Shown here: one piece after another, positions 1 to 10,376 of the stretch
Layout: each line of letters begins with the position of its first letter
Numbering within the stretch: position 1 is the stretch's first letter
Source of the DNA: Helianthus annuus
Taxonomy: Eukaryota; Streptophyta; Magnoliopsida; Asterales; Asteraceae
Assembly: GCF_002127325.2 (NCBI RefSeq)
Contig: NC_035446.2
Span: 158,562,484-158,626,483 of the forward strand
Reading direction: 5' to 3'
DNA length: 64,000 nucleotides
The notes under the pieces: model-generated
Database searches by the model: none
The model's input: only the letters and a program-made list of their open reading frames with translations
What the model was told of the DNA's origin: nothing
Made by a program: the position numbers and the translations under genes

Positions 1-618
1 TTAAAATCAACGAAGCAACACTTAAAATCGGAAAATGGATTGTCTGCGGCTACTAGACTTTGACTAACCATGGCAATTTAACTATTCACAGTTGACTTGT
101 CGTCACTTTCGACTCTAGGGGACATGTTTCTGCCTCGATTCTTGGGCATTATGCATGCGCATTCTAGGCCATACTCGTGAGTTCAGGTCGTTGGAGTCCG
201 TCAATTGCCTTGGCGAGATGAAATAAAGTCGGAATAACTGCCAAGGTTAGGGTTTCACCCCTAGCTCAGCAATTTCTTCCTTGTTTTAAGAAAATTTAGA
301 GGAAAGTTTTCATCAAATTAAGGGTTTCAGCCCTGATTTGGTATAATTCTCCCCCGTTTGTTGATAGAAAATCACACAAAATAATTGGCAAAAATTTGTA
401 ATTTAGGCAGGAATTCGTGGGTTTCACTCCTAATCCCGTCCAAATTACAAAATTTGGCTCGGAGTTCGGATGTAATGATAGAATAGAAGGAAACAACATA
501 AAATAAGCACATAAACTTGGTCTCTTGGTTCCTAACTATAGTCTAGGTCTCTAAGACAGCGATCCGGACTAGATCGTGTCTAACCTAATTCCCTATAGTT
601 ATGGCTCTGATACCAATC
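1..618 (-). mobile_element. Internal leader of LTR retrotransposon H (partial)
   Basis: This stretch lies on the internal side of a 5' LTR when read on the minus strand, so it is the untranslated leader of an element that continues to the left of the window. It has no long open frame. It is AT-rich with recurring phrases such as GGGTTTCA(C/G)CCCT. A primer-binding site at 603-615 separates it from the LTR. The gag and pol genes, if present, are outside the window. Confidence 0.7.
603..615 (-). other. Primer-binding site of element H
   Basis: Read on the minus strand the 13 bases are TGGTATCAGAGCC, the complement of the 3' end of plant initiator methionine tRNA. The site lies 3 bp from the LTR end at 619, as expected for minus-strand DNA priming in Ty3/Gypsy elements. 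It fixes the orientation of H as minus and shows that 619-3403 is its 5' LTR. Confidence 0.85.
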
Positions 619-1556
619 TGTCACACCCCAACCGATGGCGGAATCATCGGGGCGCGGCACTGAGCGGAACAGATTGTTCAGAAGTTTCCACAACAACTAT
701 CATACAATTCAGTTATATAACACGTCCCATACCGTGTCCCAAATAATAACAAGTTATCATAGAAATCAACTAAACAATATGGGAACTGTTCCGACAACTC
801 AAATCTTAATTATTACAGACCGAATGTAAATATTGTTTTAAGACTTCTAGACGGCTAACTATAGATCTCACTGACTACAGGTGCCAGTACAAGATCTACA
901 GATAATTATGACCCTGGAGCAGGTATATGGACACTGTCCTAAGGTCACTGGCTCCTAGAAGCTTATTATTGCCTCGCTTCCCTAGCACGCTAGTAGCTTA
1001 AACACCTGTCACATACGTTAAAATAAAAGTCAATACATATAATGTAAAGGTGAGTACACAAGTTTGATATAGCATATAGAGTTCGAATAGTTTACGCATA
1101 ACCAAGCACGTACACAAGGGCAAACGATGCATGTAAATTATCAACATGGGACCATCGATACCAATGACTTCAAGTTGACTGTCCGAGACAGTTCGCAATA
1201 CATGATTACCACCGTAATCCATGCAAGTAATTGTCCTTAGCAACCCCCGTGTGAACGGGTGCTGAGTCCAAACTATAGTACTACGTTGCTAAAGCAGGCA
1301 GATAGCACTCCACGTGTAAACATAATAAACAGCAATCATTTAGACAAGTAATACATGCAAGTAGGTTAGCGTTCAAATAGTTTGTGTTGTTTGTGAATTT
1401 GATAGATTACGTATGTAACACCCAAAAGTGCTGAAAGCAAAAAGGGATCGAGTATACTCACAGTGGTTGGTTGTGGATTGAAGGGAGCACTGAGAATAGG
1501 TTAGCCTGCATAGTTCGATAACACAACGATGAGTAATGCGGAAAAAGTAAACAATG

Positions 1557-2095
1557 TACTTGGATCGAGTAGGCCATTCGATCGGACAGCAGTTCGATCG
1601 AGTGGGCTGTTCGATTGGTTTGAAAGTCCGTTCGAACATCCATTCGATCGGCCGGCTGGCTCGATCGGCTGGTTCCTTCAAGTGGATTGTTTCTTCCTTT
1701 AATGAGAAGGATGTGTTTGTGTATGATGGTTTGTACTACCTTTCAAGTTGGCCGTTCGAACAGCTGTTCGATCGGTTAGCCCAACCGATCGGTTAGCACT
1801 TCATTGTTCTCAAATATGTCACTCGATCGGTTGGCATGTTCGATCGGGTGACATTCCAATGTTTCGAAAAGTCTAAGTGTTGAAGTGTAGTATCTCATGA
1901 TTCGAGTAGTAATGATTACAATCGAGTAGCGTAGTCGATCGAACAGTACTTCGTCAATATTACACTTTGTGAGTTGGTGGGTCTAAGTGCTAGTCGATCG
2001 GTTAGCCTAGTCGATCGGCTGGCATAGTCGTTCGGTTGGGCTGTTCGATCGAACAGCCTAGCCGTTCGGCCAGCTTCTTGATTCGGTTAACCTTT
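1557..2095. repeat. TTCGATCGAA-type palindrome clusters, downstream half of LTR H
   Basis: Two dense clusters (about 1557-1860 and 1925-2095) of short palindromic units around CGATCG, often extended to GTTCGATCGAAC or CGATCGG(T/C)T(A/G)GC. By eye there are about 15 units with exact GATCG plus variants such as CGTTCGG and CGATTGG. Together they lie roughly 650-1180 bases downstream of the TATA box in element orientation. Confidence 0.75.
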
Positions 2096-2733
2096 CACTT
2101 AACACTTGGTTATTCCCGTTAATTGTTGATGTTTTAGAGATATTTTGACTACGAGTTGAACCACAAAACTGAAGTCCCTACTTAGTCTACTGACTCGAGC
2201 AGGAATCACCCAAACTCGGTCAGAGACGGTTTGGAACCTAAGTTTAACGTTTAACCCGAAATCGGTATATCTCTCGGTAAAGCCCGAATCTTGAACCATG
2301 TGTTTGTTTAGATTGATTTGTAAGTCGGTTCAAGTCTCGTTTTCACCTTTTTGAGTGTAAAAGAGTTGAAAGATAGATGAAAACCCATCTTCCAATCCTT
2401 TTCCACCGTGAAATGTTAAGATCTTTGGAAGATTTTAGGTTATTTATGTGGAAATCGGTTAGATCTAAGTTATTCATGGTGGAATGATGTCAAAACTTAG
2501 TGTTCTTGAAGAACACATGATGACATCACCCAAGAACACCTAGATCTTGGTGATTTCATGGATGAAATTCAGATTTTGAAAGATAGAAAGGTGGAGAATC
2601 GATTAATGAACAAAAACGTACAAGGATTAGAGTGAAATACTTACCGGTTTGAGAGAAATCTGAGATTTAGTGAGAAGAAGAGGCTGGTCGGTCAGAGCTT
2701 TTCCAAAAGTGGAAAGTTTAACAAAGACAGCCC

Positions 2734-2741
2734 TATTTATA
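2734..2741 (-). promoter_or_regulatory. TATA box of LTR H
   Basis: TATAAATA on the minus strand, a consensus plant TATA box. A palindrome cluster begins about 23 bp upstream (2764-2870). A donor-like GTAAGTATTT begins at 2644, about 90 bases downstream. The equivalent arrangement in the related LTR I supports this as the real promoter. Confidence 0.6.
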
Positions 2742-2763
2742 GGCTTCCAAAAGAGGAAAGGGT

Positions 2764-2870
2764 CAGCTGATCGAACAGCATCCCTGATCGAGCAGCTGCT
2801 CGATCGAACAGCCTGTTCGATCGGCTAGCCTGTTCGATCAGGTTGCCCTGTTCGATTGGCTTGCCTGGTT
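2764..2870. repeat. Promoter-proximal palindrome cluster of LTR H
   Basis: Six or more units of the same GATCG family as the clusters at 1557-2095, packed into about 105 bp immediately upstream of the TATA box in element orientation. The spacing to the TATA box, about 23 bp, is close to that of the corresponding cluster in LTR I. Confidence 0.75.
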
Positions 2871-3403
2871 TTGAGTGTTTCGCGACGATTTTTGATATTT
2901 CGAGTTCGATGAACGATGATTTGAGAATGATAGAATTCCTAATCAAATTACTTTTAGTCTCAACTACTATATCTAACATACAAGCATCCTTACAACCATT
3001 TCGGATTCGATTTCCATTGAGTTTGATTCACCTTTGAGTCTTGATTGATTTGATTGATTCACCACACACTTTAATATAAAAGTAAACATGCACAAGTAAC
3101 ACATAAGGCACACACACACGTATAAAAAGTACTAAAATCCCCACACTTGAGCTTGATGATTGATTCGATTCACCTTGGTTATTGATTGATTAGCTTTATT
3201 GCATTGTTACTTCCTATCATTCACAGTCGGTCGTTGATTCACAGTTCGATTATCGGTCGATTAGTTTGATTATACAACACTTACTCCAAATAATATGAAA
3301 ATCAAAATGAAACTAAAATGAAATTAATCTTTATTAATCTTTAATTCCAATAACAGTCAACACTTGACTTTGACTTTGACTTTGGAAAACACGGGGTGTT
3401 ACA

Positions 3404-3627
3404 TGCAACCCACAGACCGCCGCAGGTATTGCGGGTATAGCCCGACGAGTAGGGAAAGGGTTGGATGAAAGCCATTGGGTTAAGAAGAAAAGTGACGAAA
3501 CAGTTTTTTCTTTTCATTTAATCTGTCATTACGTCGCTATTGGTTCTGCCAATTGTTGGCAAATTGGCACTTATATTTCAAGTTTTTGGCCCCTTCCTTT
3601 GCTAAAATTCAACTTTAAAACATTACC
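3404..3627. other. Flanking sequence between LTR H and the Mutator-like element
   Basis: About 220 bp with no open frame or repeat that I recognise. The first five bases (TGCAA) should be the target duplication of H if H is a simple insertion; the partner lies outside the window. Confidence 0.4.
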
Positions 3628-3636
3628 TAAAGATTA

Positions 3637-3854
3637 GAGAAAAATGCCCGGATAGTCCCTGTGGTTTCGTATTTTTCACCTATAGTCCCCAACTTTCTAA
3701 AATTACCTGAATAGTCCCCAACTTTTCATTTTTTGTTCCCGGATAGTCCTTGGGTCTAACTTCAGTTTGTTTTCTCTGTTAAGAGGATGTGAAATGACAA
3801 AAATACCCTTTCCTTAAAAAGGCCAAACCACAGGGACTATTCGAGCATCTTCTT
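3637..3854. repeat. Small foldback unit at the left end of the MULE
   Basis: The left inverted repeat is followed by a second, inverted copy of the outermost terminus: AAACCACAGGGACTATTCG and following bases, ending near 3850. The first ~218 bp therefore has matching ends of its own, either a truncated relative nested in the element or an internal duplication of the terminus. Confidence 0.5.
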
Positions 3855-5063
3855 CATTTTTATTTGTAAAACCCCACCACCACACTTCATCTTCAACCTT
3901 CACCCACCATCACCCTCCTCCACCCTCCACCATCACCGTCATAGTCACTCTCCACCAAATCAAATACAGAAATTAACCAAAAATACCACCGCCTTCGTCC
4001 CTGCCATCACGACATTCACACTTCCACACCACCACCCCAAAATCCCAACCGTCACCAAACTAGAATTTCTACCCCAAACTGTATCAGTTTCACTATTTTA
4101 ATCTAAATCCAAACACAAACAATAAATTCTCCAAAAAGAAAACAAATTTCATCATCATTTCGTTTTCTGTACCAACGATTTAGACCTAAATACCGAAACA
4201 AATTCAATCCGTACGAGATAACCAACAAATGCTTAGATCATCAAAACACAAAATCAATACCTGTTGAATACAAGTAGGAGGAAAGTAAATCTCCATAGCG
4301 AGAATTCCAATGTTTTGAGGAACCATAACTGATCAAGAAATTAGCCACAAAGTTAACTATCCACAACAAACAAACAGATCGAACAGTGGATCTCTCTCAA
4401 CGATTACAAGTAATCGATGATTTTGATTTTGGGAGAATCTTTTGTTTGAATGTTGTGAGAGGGGTAAGGAGGCGTTACATGCTAGTGATACATATATATA
4501 ACAATCACAAGAACTTGCTGACAATAGATCTGTTTGAGACTTTGCCCTTGGTGTTGAGGTTATTTACTGTGTAACCGACGAGCTGCAAAGAACAGGAGGG
4601 TACCCGACGAGCTGCAAAGACCGGCAACTAAAAGCTCAAGACCGGCAGTGGTGTTGATGGCGGAGGTTGGTTGTGGCAGTGGTGATGATAGCAACGGTTC
4701 TGGCGGGGGTGGTTGTGGTAGTGATGATAGCGGTGGTGGCTGAGTGTTGATGGCGACGGAGGTGGTGGAGGTCCGGTGAACTAGAGAGAAAGAAAAGGGT
4801 GGGATAGGTAAAAAGTGGGCCACGTGCTTTCAATATTAATATTAGATAACTAAATAAATAGATAACTAATAATACTTTTTTTAGTAACAAGGGTATTTTT
4901 GTCATTTCATACCCATTTAACTGAACAAACTAACCTTCATCTGTGTCAGGGACTATCCGGGAACGAAAAATGAAAAGTTGAGGACTATTCAGGTAATTTT
5001 AGAAAGTTGGGGACTATAGGTGAAAAAATGCGAAACCACAGGGACTATCCGAGCATTTTTCTC
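3637..5063. mobile_element. Non-autonomous Mutator-like element (MULE)
   Basis: The element has long terminal inverted repeats of about 175 bp (3637-3811 and 4887-5063) starting GAGAAAAATG. It is flanked by a perfect 9-bp target duplication TAAAGATTA at 3628-3636 and 5064-5072. Long inverted repeats with a 9-bp duplication are the mark of Mutator-like elements. No transposase frame is present in the 1.07-kb interior, so it depends on another element. The interior has CACC-rich and GGTGG-rich stretches and a plain mid-section (about 4230-4500) that could be captured host sequence. That is inference; I recognise no gene. Confidence 0.85.
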
Positions 5064-5072
5064 TAAAGATTA

Positions 5073-5702
5073 TATAAACTGTGTAAATCTCAGTTTTATA
5101 ACATATAGCAAAGAAAAACTATACAAACTGTGTAAATCTCAGTTTTATAACATAAAACTACAATTTGTAGCAAGTGTTGAGTTGTAAGTTCTATCACTTA
5201 AATGGATAAATTTTTTTATTAATATATAACGATAAAGTGGCTGTAGTAAGTGTTGAGTGGTAAGTTCTAGCACTTAAATGGATACTTTTTTTGATAATAT
5301 ATAACGATAAAGAGGCAAATTTGATTTATTAGAAGCTTCATCTATAAGTGGTTATTATTTGAAAAAAAAAAAACAAAGATAAAAATTTGTCATCCGGTAA
5401 ATTTTCAACTTTTTCCTTTGGATAAAATCATATTTCAAAAATAAAATAATTTGGATAACATCGTATTTTAAACATAAAATAATAAAAGCTCCAAAAAATT
5501 TTAAAAGCTACATGCTTTGGTTTTAGGTTTTAGGCTTTTGGCTTTAGCTTATTTTAGAATTCGTCAAACCAAAATTAAACATAATTCAATTAACATTTAA
5601 AATCAATTAAAGAAGCATATTTTAGATAAAACTGAAGTAGGGTTTCCTTATAAGCAAGAACCTCCTTCCTTCCGTTGCCATTAAACACTGGAATATAAAT
5701 CT
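5073..5702 (+). promoter_or_regulatory. Upstream region of the F-box gene
   Basis: AT-rich sequence with two local direct duplications. One has a 49-bp period (AAACTGTGTAAATC at 5076 and 5125), the other a 76-bp period (AAGTGTTGAG at 5172 and 5248). A weak TATA-like CCTTATAAGC lies near 5647-5656, about 50 bp before the start codon. No conserved cis-element could be assigned with confidence. The Mutator-like insertion ends 640 bp before the ATG, so it may have displaced older promoter sequence. Confidence 0.4.
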
Positions 5703-6821
5703 ATGGCGAATGTCCATATAGGCGATGACGTCCTTCGCAACATCCTTGCTCGACTTCCAGGAAAGCCTTTACTACGGTTCAGATGCACGTCAAAGCATTG
5801 GAATCGTCTAATTTCCGACCCATATTTTATGAAGTCGAGATCACGTAGAATGGTCCTTTTCCCGTTACTAAAGCCTCTTGTTGCTATAGACGAAAACGTA
5901 CCGGTAAAAGACAAGACTCATTCCATGGTCAGAATACCTTCTCCCCCACAACACCAGGAAGGCCTAGAAATTTCCATAGTTGGGACATTTAATGGCATTG
6001 TGCTTTTGGCTCTTACTCATAAGTCCTTTAGTTGTCAACTGATCCTATACAATCCCTTAACCTGTGCATCCAATGTACTTGTGGTTATGGATCCACCTTC
6101 TTCGGAATGTAAGTTCTCTTATGTGTTTGGATTTGGCCATGGTGAGACCATGCATGACTTAAAGATTGTTAGATTTGAATTTATTGCCCCTATCTTGTGG
6201 TTTAAATGGGACGTCTTTGATCTTAAAACTAGTTCGTGGAGCACGCCACAATACATGAAACGGGGTTTTTGGTTCTGGGGTGATGTGGGTGTGTTTCTAA
6301 ATGGCTTTTTGTATTGGGTGATATATGAATATCCCTGTTTTGAAATCTTGGCCCTCAATGTTAAGGAGATGGTATTTTCAAGGATAAAACTACCTAATGG
6401 ACTTGAACACACATGGCTTCTTTTGGAATCCACAGGCGGATGCCTTTGCGTGATTACCATCATTGGTACCACTAGATTCGATATGTGGTTGATGAAAGAA
6501 GAGTGTGATGAGAACTCGTGGACGAAAGTACACTCATTCACGTTTGGTTTGAAAGATGATTGTTGTTGCAAGTTCCTCCCTGTTTGTATTTTGGGCAACA
6601 CAAAAATTCTCTTGACAAATTGCTCAATCCAACTGGTAATCTATGACACGTCAAAAGGTTCAGGTATAATGCTCAACGGTTCGGAAACTTTTGATCATTT
6701 TGAAAGAATATCCAGGATTTTTAAGTTTAGCAACGTACACAAGACCTTTTATTTCAAGGATATACGCTCCATTGAGTACGTCGAAAGTTTGGTTTCACCT
6801 CTTGATATATGTTTTATCTAA
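5703..6821 (+). CDS. F-box protein with F-box-associated C-terminal region
   Basis: Single-exon 372-residue protein. Residues ~4-45 form an F-box (DDVLRNILARLPGKPLLRFR then CTSKHWNRLI), which in this family binds SKP1 so that the protein serves as substrate receptor of an SCF ubiquitin ligase. The remainder resembles the plant F-box-associated region: GTFNGIVLL near 93, LYNPLT near 116, a GFG motif near 142, and W-rich strands. The target protein cannot be predicted. Length and lack of introns are typical. The first Met lies in a good context (ATGGC) and directly precedes the F-box. The protein has no internal break. It is the only clear host gene here, and transposons lie on both sides. It belongs to a large fast-evolving family, so a decayed or silenced copy cannot be excluded. 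Confidence 0.88.
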   Translation: MANVHIGDDVLRNILARLPGKPLLRFRCTSKHWNRLISDPYFMKSRSRRMVLFPLLKPLVAIDENVPVKDKTHSMVRIPSPPQHQEGLEISIVGTFNGIVLLALTHKSFSCQLILYNPLTCASNVLVVMDPPSSECKFSYVFGFGHGETMHDLKIVRFEFIAPILWFKWDVFDLKTSSWSTPQYMKRGFWFWGDVGVFLNGFLYWVIYEYPCFEILALNVKEMVFSRIKLPNGLEHTWLLLESTGGCLCVITIIGTTRFDMWLMKEECDENSWTKVHSFTFGLKDDCCCKFLPVCILGNTKILLTNCSIQLVIYDTSKGSGIMLNGSETFDHFERISRIFKFSNVHKTFYFKDIRSIEYVESLVSPLDICFI

Positions 6822-8153
6822 AACGCCTTTTACTTTTCCCCCTTTTTGAGACTGGTTGTGAACATCTTTTTTTTTTCATGTTGTGTGATTTGGATATTTA
6901 AACGTATTTGTTTGTGTAGTGTGATTTGGATATTTAAACATATTTGATTATGTACGGTAAATATGTTTCTGTAGTTTATTCTTCACCATGTTTGTTTAAT
7001 AGCATCCCACCAATCACGATTGAGCTTCCTTAGGGTTTCAAGTACGATAAGTTTGTAGCGGTTCTTAATTGAAAGGCAAGTAGAGTCCCAACGAGGATGG
7101 AGTGGTAAAGGTGTGCTATTCTCAATCATGTGGTGGAAGTTCGAGTCTTGGGATGGCTCAAAATGGGGAATTTTGCCATTCAAAAAAATAAGAAAGGCAA
7201 GTAGAGACGCCATTTGTAGGTTTTTATATCCATTAACATCCGCACGTTGATTTTTGAAAGAAAAAAAATGCATGTCCTTGTCTTCTTTGTAAGGCAGGCG
7301 ATGTGGGGTAACGCCCCCAGCCACCTCGGCTGGATGGCGCCCCCAACACCGGTCCCCCCCACCATCGAGGGGCGTTAACGAAGGCAACGTCAACTGGTTA
7401 ACTGGCATTAGAGGGGTCAACTGGTTAACGGGCATTAGAGGGGAGAGAGTGGGGACCACCTTGAAGCAACCAATCATAATTTTTTTTTGTTATTTAAGGG
7501 GGCGCTAAACCACCCCATGGATGTTAAAAGGGAGCGTCTTTGTTGCCTCACATCAATACTGCAAATTTCTAAAACAAACTTCTGCATGTTTCACAAAAGA
7601 TACACTTTTTAGTACAGCAAAAAATGACAACCCCGCAGCAAAGTGTGGTGGATTGCCCCTAGTAATAATTTATTACCAAGTGATATATCATATACTAGAT
7701 TTAAAAGTCATGTATCACACGGTTTGAATACACAAAAAATAAAATGGTAAGGAAACACGGTTTGAATACATAAAAAATCAAATGGTAAGGAATAAAGATT
7801 TAAAATTATAAAGGATACTTTTGAGACATTTTCGAGATGCCCGTATAAATTTTGTTTCTTATTTGATCAAAACAGTTTACTAAGTTAATAAAAATGAAAG
7901 CATTTGGTCCATTTATAAGGAAGACATAGACAATATTTGGATTATAGTTTCTTTGCAATGATCGACAAAGTCTCACAGACTCCTATTTTGTAATGTCAGA
8001 TAACTTACCGTTTTTCTACGTGAGATTATAGACAAAATTAGCATTTTTGCCATGATTATCAAATTATTCAAGAATCCAATGTCATCAAACTACTAAAACC
8101 AACATGAGTCCGATTTGGTCGATGCAGCACGACCCGACACATTCAACGAAGCA
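6822..8153. other. Intergenic region downstream of the F-box gene
   Basis: No convincing gene. It contains three short tandem duplications: 36 bp around GTGATTTGGATATTTAAAC (6884-6955), 27 bp GTCAACTGGTTAAC(T/G)GGC and following (7389-7442), and 38 bp around ACACGGTTTGAATACA (7717-7792). A GC-rich patch at about 7300-7515 starts GGGGTAACGCCCCC and ends GGGCGCTAAACCACCCC; these are loosely inverted and may be the ends of a decayed small transposon, but I found no convincing target duplication. The patch at 7389 lies inside it. Confidence 0.45.
7300..7525. mobile_element. Possible decayed MITE
   Basis: GC-rich island in AT-rich surroundings with loosely inverted ends (ATGTGGGGTAACGCCCCC against ATGGGGTGGTTTAGCGCCCC). 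It holds a 27-bp tandem duplication. No coding capacity. The lack of a clear duplication of flanking bases keeps this tentative. Confidence 0.3.
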
Positions 8154-8161
8154 ACTGTAAC

Positions 8162-8840
8162 CAGTGGCGGAGCTAGCCCATTAATTTAGGGGTATCCAAC
8201 AAAAAAAGATTTTTACGTGCAATAAAAGGATCAAAAAACTCACAAATCAAAGGTCAACGCCGGTCAACGATCAGCAGGGATGACGTGAGGCTACGCAGAG
8301 ACGATTCGAGCGATCTAAAGGGAGGTGAATTCCGAATTAGCAAACAACGGGGATGATTCCAGCGATCATCAGGCCAGTAGGGACGATTTCAGGCTTTCAG
8401 CACTCAACAGACAACAACCAGCACTTCAGAGTTCAGGCAGCAGGGACGAAGTTGATTTCAGAAGCTGTATTTTGTTCGACGTTTGGTTTCCAAATTGCCG
8501 TCCATAATCAAAAAGGTGTATTTTGTTGTTTTGGGTCTTGGGCTAATCTTTGTTATTTACCAATTGGGCCTCTTTTCAGTTCTGTTATAATTAATTTGGG
8601 CTTATCTAATCATTCGGGCTTAATTATTCTACAAGTTTTGGGTTGTAAAATGATTGGCTTATAAAAAATTAGGATTTTAGTAATATCAAGTATCCGATTT
8701 TTTGGTTAGGGATATCCTCATATTTTTTAGGGGTATCCCTTGTATAAAACCAAAAATAAAATAATTAAAAAAATGCACTACGAATACGGGATTGAGCCGT
8801 AACCCATGCTACGACTCCTAATACACTAGTTTTGCCTCTG
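8162..8840. mobile_element. Degraded hAT-like non-autonomous element
   Basis: Left end CAGTGGCGGAGCTAG and right end (reverse complement) CAGAGGCAAAACTAG are imperfect inverted repeats of the kind seen in hAT elements. The adjacent 8 bp (8154-8161 and 8841-8848) match at about five positions, compatible with an old 8-bp duplication. No transposase frame is present. The interior includes the phrase GGGGTATCC(C/A) near both ends. Confidence 0.45.
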
Positions 8841-9400
8841 GTTGCAACTCCTGTTTGATTTAATAAATGTAACAATCCGACTTTTCGTATTGTTATCCGT
8901 TTGCTACTTGCTTCGATTTGTAACCGTTTTGTACTCCGAGATTCGATATAAATAAAGGTTTGTGTTATACTAAATACATTTTCATCACACAGCACCACTG
9001 CACGCTTAAATGCTTTATATTCGCAACACTCAACGCTAACGCAACGTGAATCACATAAAATTATGCTACTTTAATTACCAAGTATGTTTGTTTGTTCGGT
9101 AACCACTCTCGCCTTCGCACTCGCTTCTCGCAACACAAACTCAACTCAACGCAAACTCGAAACGCGGATTTATTTATGTTATTGTGTTATTTGTCTGTTT
9201 ACTTGTTTAATTATGTTATATGTGGTTATTACACGCTCAAACGCAAACTCTCGCAACTCGATTTATCGCATCACAACGCAACGCAACACAACGCTACACT
9301 CGATATCCCGCTAAAATACTTAAAGTACCAACTAACGCCACAAAAAGCATTAAACAAGCATCCTATACGCGAACCGAGGATTGTTCCACACAAAATAGCA

Positions 9401-9471
9401 CCTTCGAACGAAGCCAGCTGGCCTCGTACGAAGGCACTGCCTTCGTACAAAGGCAGCCAGCTTCGAACGAG
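9401..9471. repeat. CTTCGTACGAAG-type palindrome cluster, promoter-proximal, LTR I
   Basis: Four palindromic units (CTTCGAACGAAG, CTCGTACGAAGG, CTTCGTACAAAGG, CTTCGAACGAG) end about 25 bp before the TATA box at 9497. This matches the place of the GATCG cluster in the homologous LTR H. Confidence 0.75.
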
Positions 9472-9496
9472 TGCTTCTGTGTGAACCCACCATCTC

Positions 9497-9504
9497 TATA
9501 AATA
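9497..9504 (+). promoter_or_regulatory. TATA box of solo LTR I
   Basis: TATAAATA in a CTCTATAAATAGCC context. A donor-like AAGTAAGATT follows at 9581-9590, about 80 bases downstream. It sits 629 bp into the LTR, close to the value for LTR H (about 660 bp). Confidence 0.6.
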
Positions 9505-10069
9505 GCCAAACCCCTTCTCCATTTCACTCACTTGCTGATTTCATATCGAAATGCTACCGAATTGCTGTCCGATTGTTTTCAAGTAAGATTTATCATTTTT
9601 ACATGATTACACAACGTTTTCCACTACGATTTTCCACAAGAATCACTTTGATTTCATCCAAACTTCAAGGTTTTCATCTAAAACTCCTATCTTTTTCATA
9701 TAGACTTCAACTTTTTCATCTAAACTTCTTTATTTCTACACAAATCTTCATCTTTTTCATTGAATCTTCTTATTCTATCACGGATCTACACTTAACCGAG
9801 TGTATTGGGCCTAGCTTCGGCTTCCCAAGTTAGAAATCTATAGGTTTCACACTCACCAAGTGTTAGATCTAAGTGAAAACTCTTTCAAAAACCTTTTAAA
9901 CTTGATCTTCACACTAAAACGGACCTAAAACGGCATGTATTTCGTTCACTAAATAGTGGAACGAGGTAGTGTCAAAACCGTCTTGAATTGGACTCGAAAA
10001 TACATCCGATTCAGGCGAAAACACAGCTCCGAACACCAAGAACAGCCACGGTTGTGAACTGGACTGTTC

Positions 10070-10376
10070 TGTGCGAAGCCTGGCTTCGTACGAAGGCACT
10101 GCCTTCGTACGAAGGCACACATGGCTTCGTACGAAGGCACTGCTTTCGTACGAACGCACTGGTTTCACACACCACAGCCCGATTCTCATCCGTGACTCAG
10201 ACAAAGACCTCTCTGACTCTAAGTTTAATCAGTAGCTTAAGGTTGGCGGGATGAACACTCGATTTTCTGAAGACAGACGCGAAGACACTCAATTTAGACA
10301 ACGGAAGCTGCACAAGTGCGAAGACCCACCTTCGTACGAAGGCACGCCTTCGTACGAAACAGCTTCGTACGAAGCC
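10070..10376. repeat. CTTCGTACGAAG-type palindrome clusters, downstream half of LTR I
   Basis: Two clusters (about 10070-10161 and 10329-10376) with seven units of TTCGTACGAA, most extended to CTTCGTACGAAGGCAC. They lie about 570-880 bases after the TATA box, comparable with the downstream clusters of LTR H but with the central dinucleotide TA instead of AT. Confidence 0.75.

Larger units (their letters stand above)
619..3403 (-). repeat. 5' LTR of element H (2785 bp)
   Basis: In plus orientation it starts TGTCACACCCC and ends GGGTGTTACA, the matching inverted termini of these LTRs. The primer site abuts its left end. On the minus strand it has a TATAAATA box (2734-2741) about 660 bp from its start, a GTAAGT donor-like site 90 bases further on, and three clusters of TTCGATCGAA-type palindromes. 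Its U3 tip (about 3361-3384) carries repeated TTGACT units. The small open frames in it look random. Only one LTR of this element is in the window, so no target duplication can be checked. Confidence 0.85.

Noticed and set aside
4560..4905. Ser/Pro/Thr-rich minus-strand frames in the Mutator-like element
   Set aside because: They come from GGTGG-rich low-complexity sequence; overlapping frames are equally open.
6119..6601. 160-residue minus-strand open frame
   Set aside because: It is the antisense shadow of the F-box gene and has no domain.
7983..8160. Possible non-coding RNA or tRNA upstream of the hAT-like element
   Set aside because: No cloverleaf or box A/B pattern could be found by eye.
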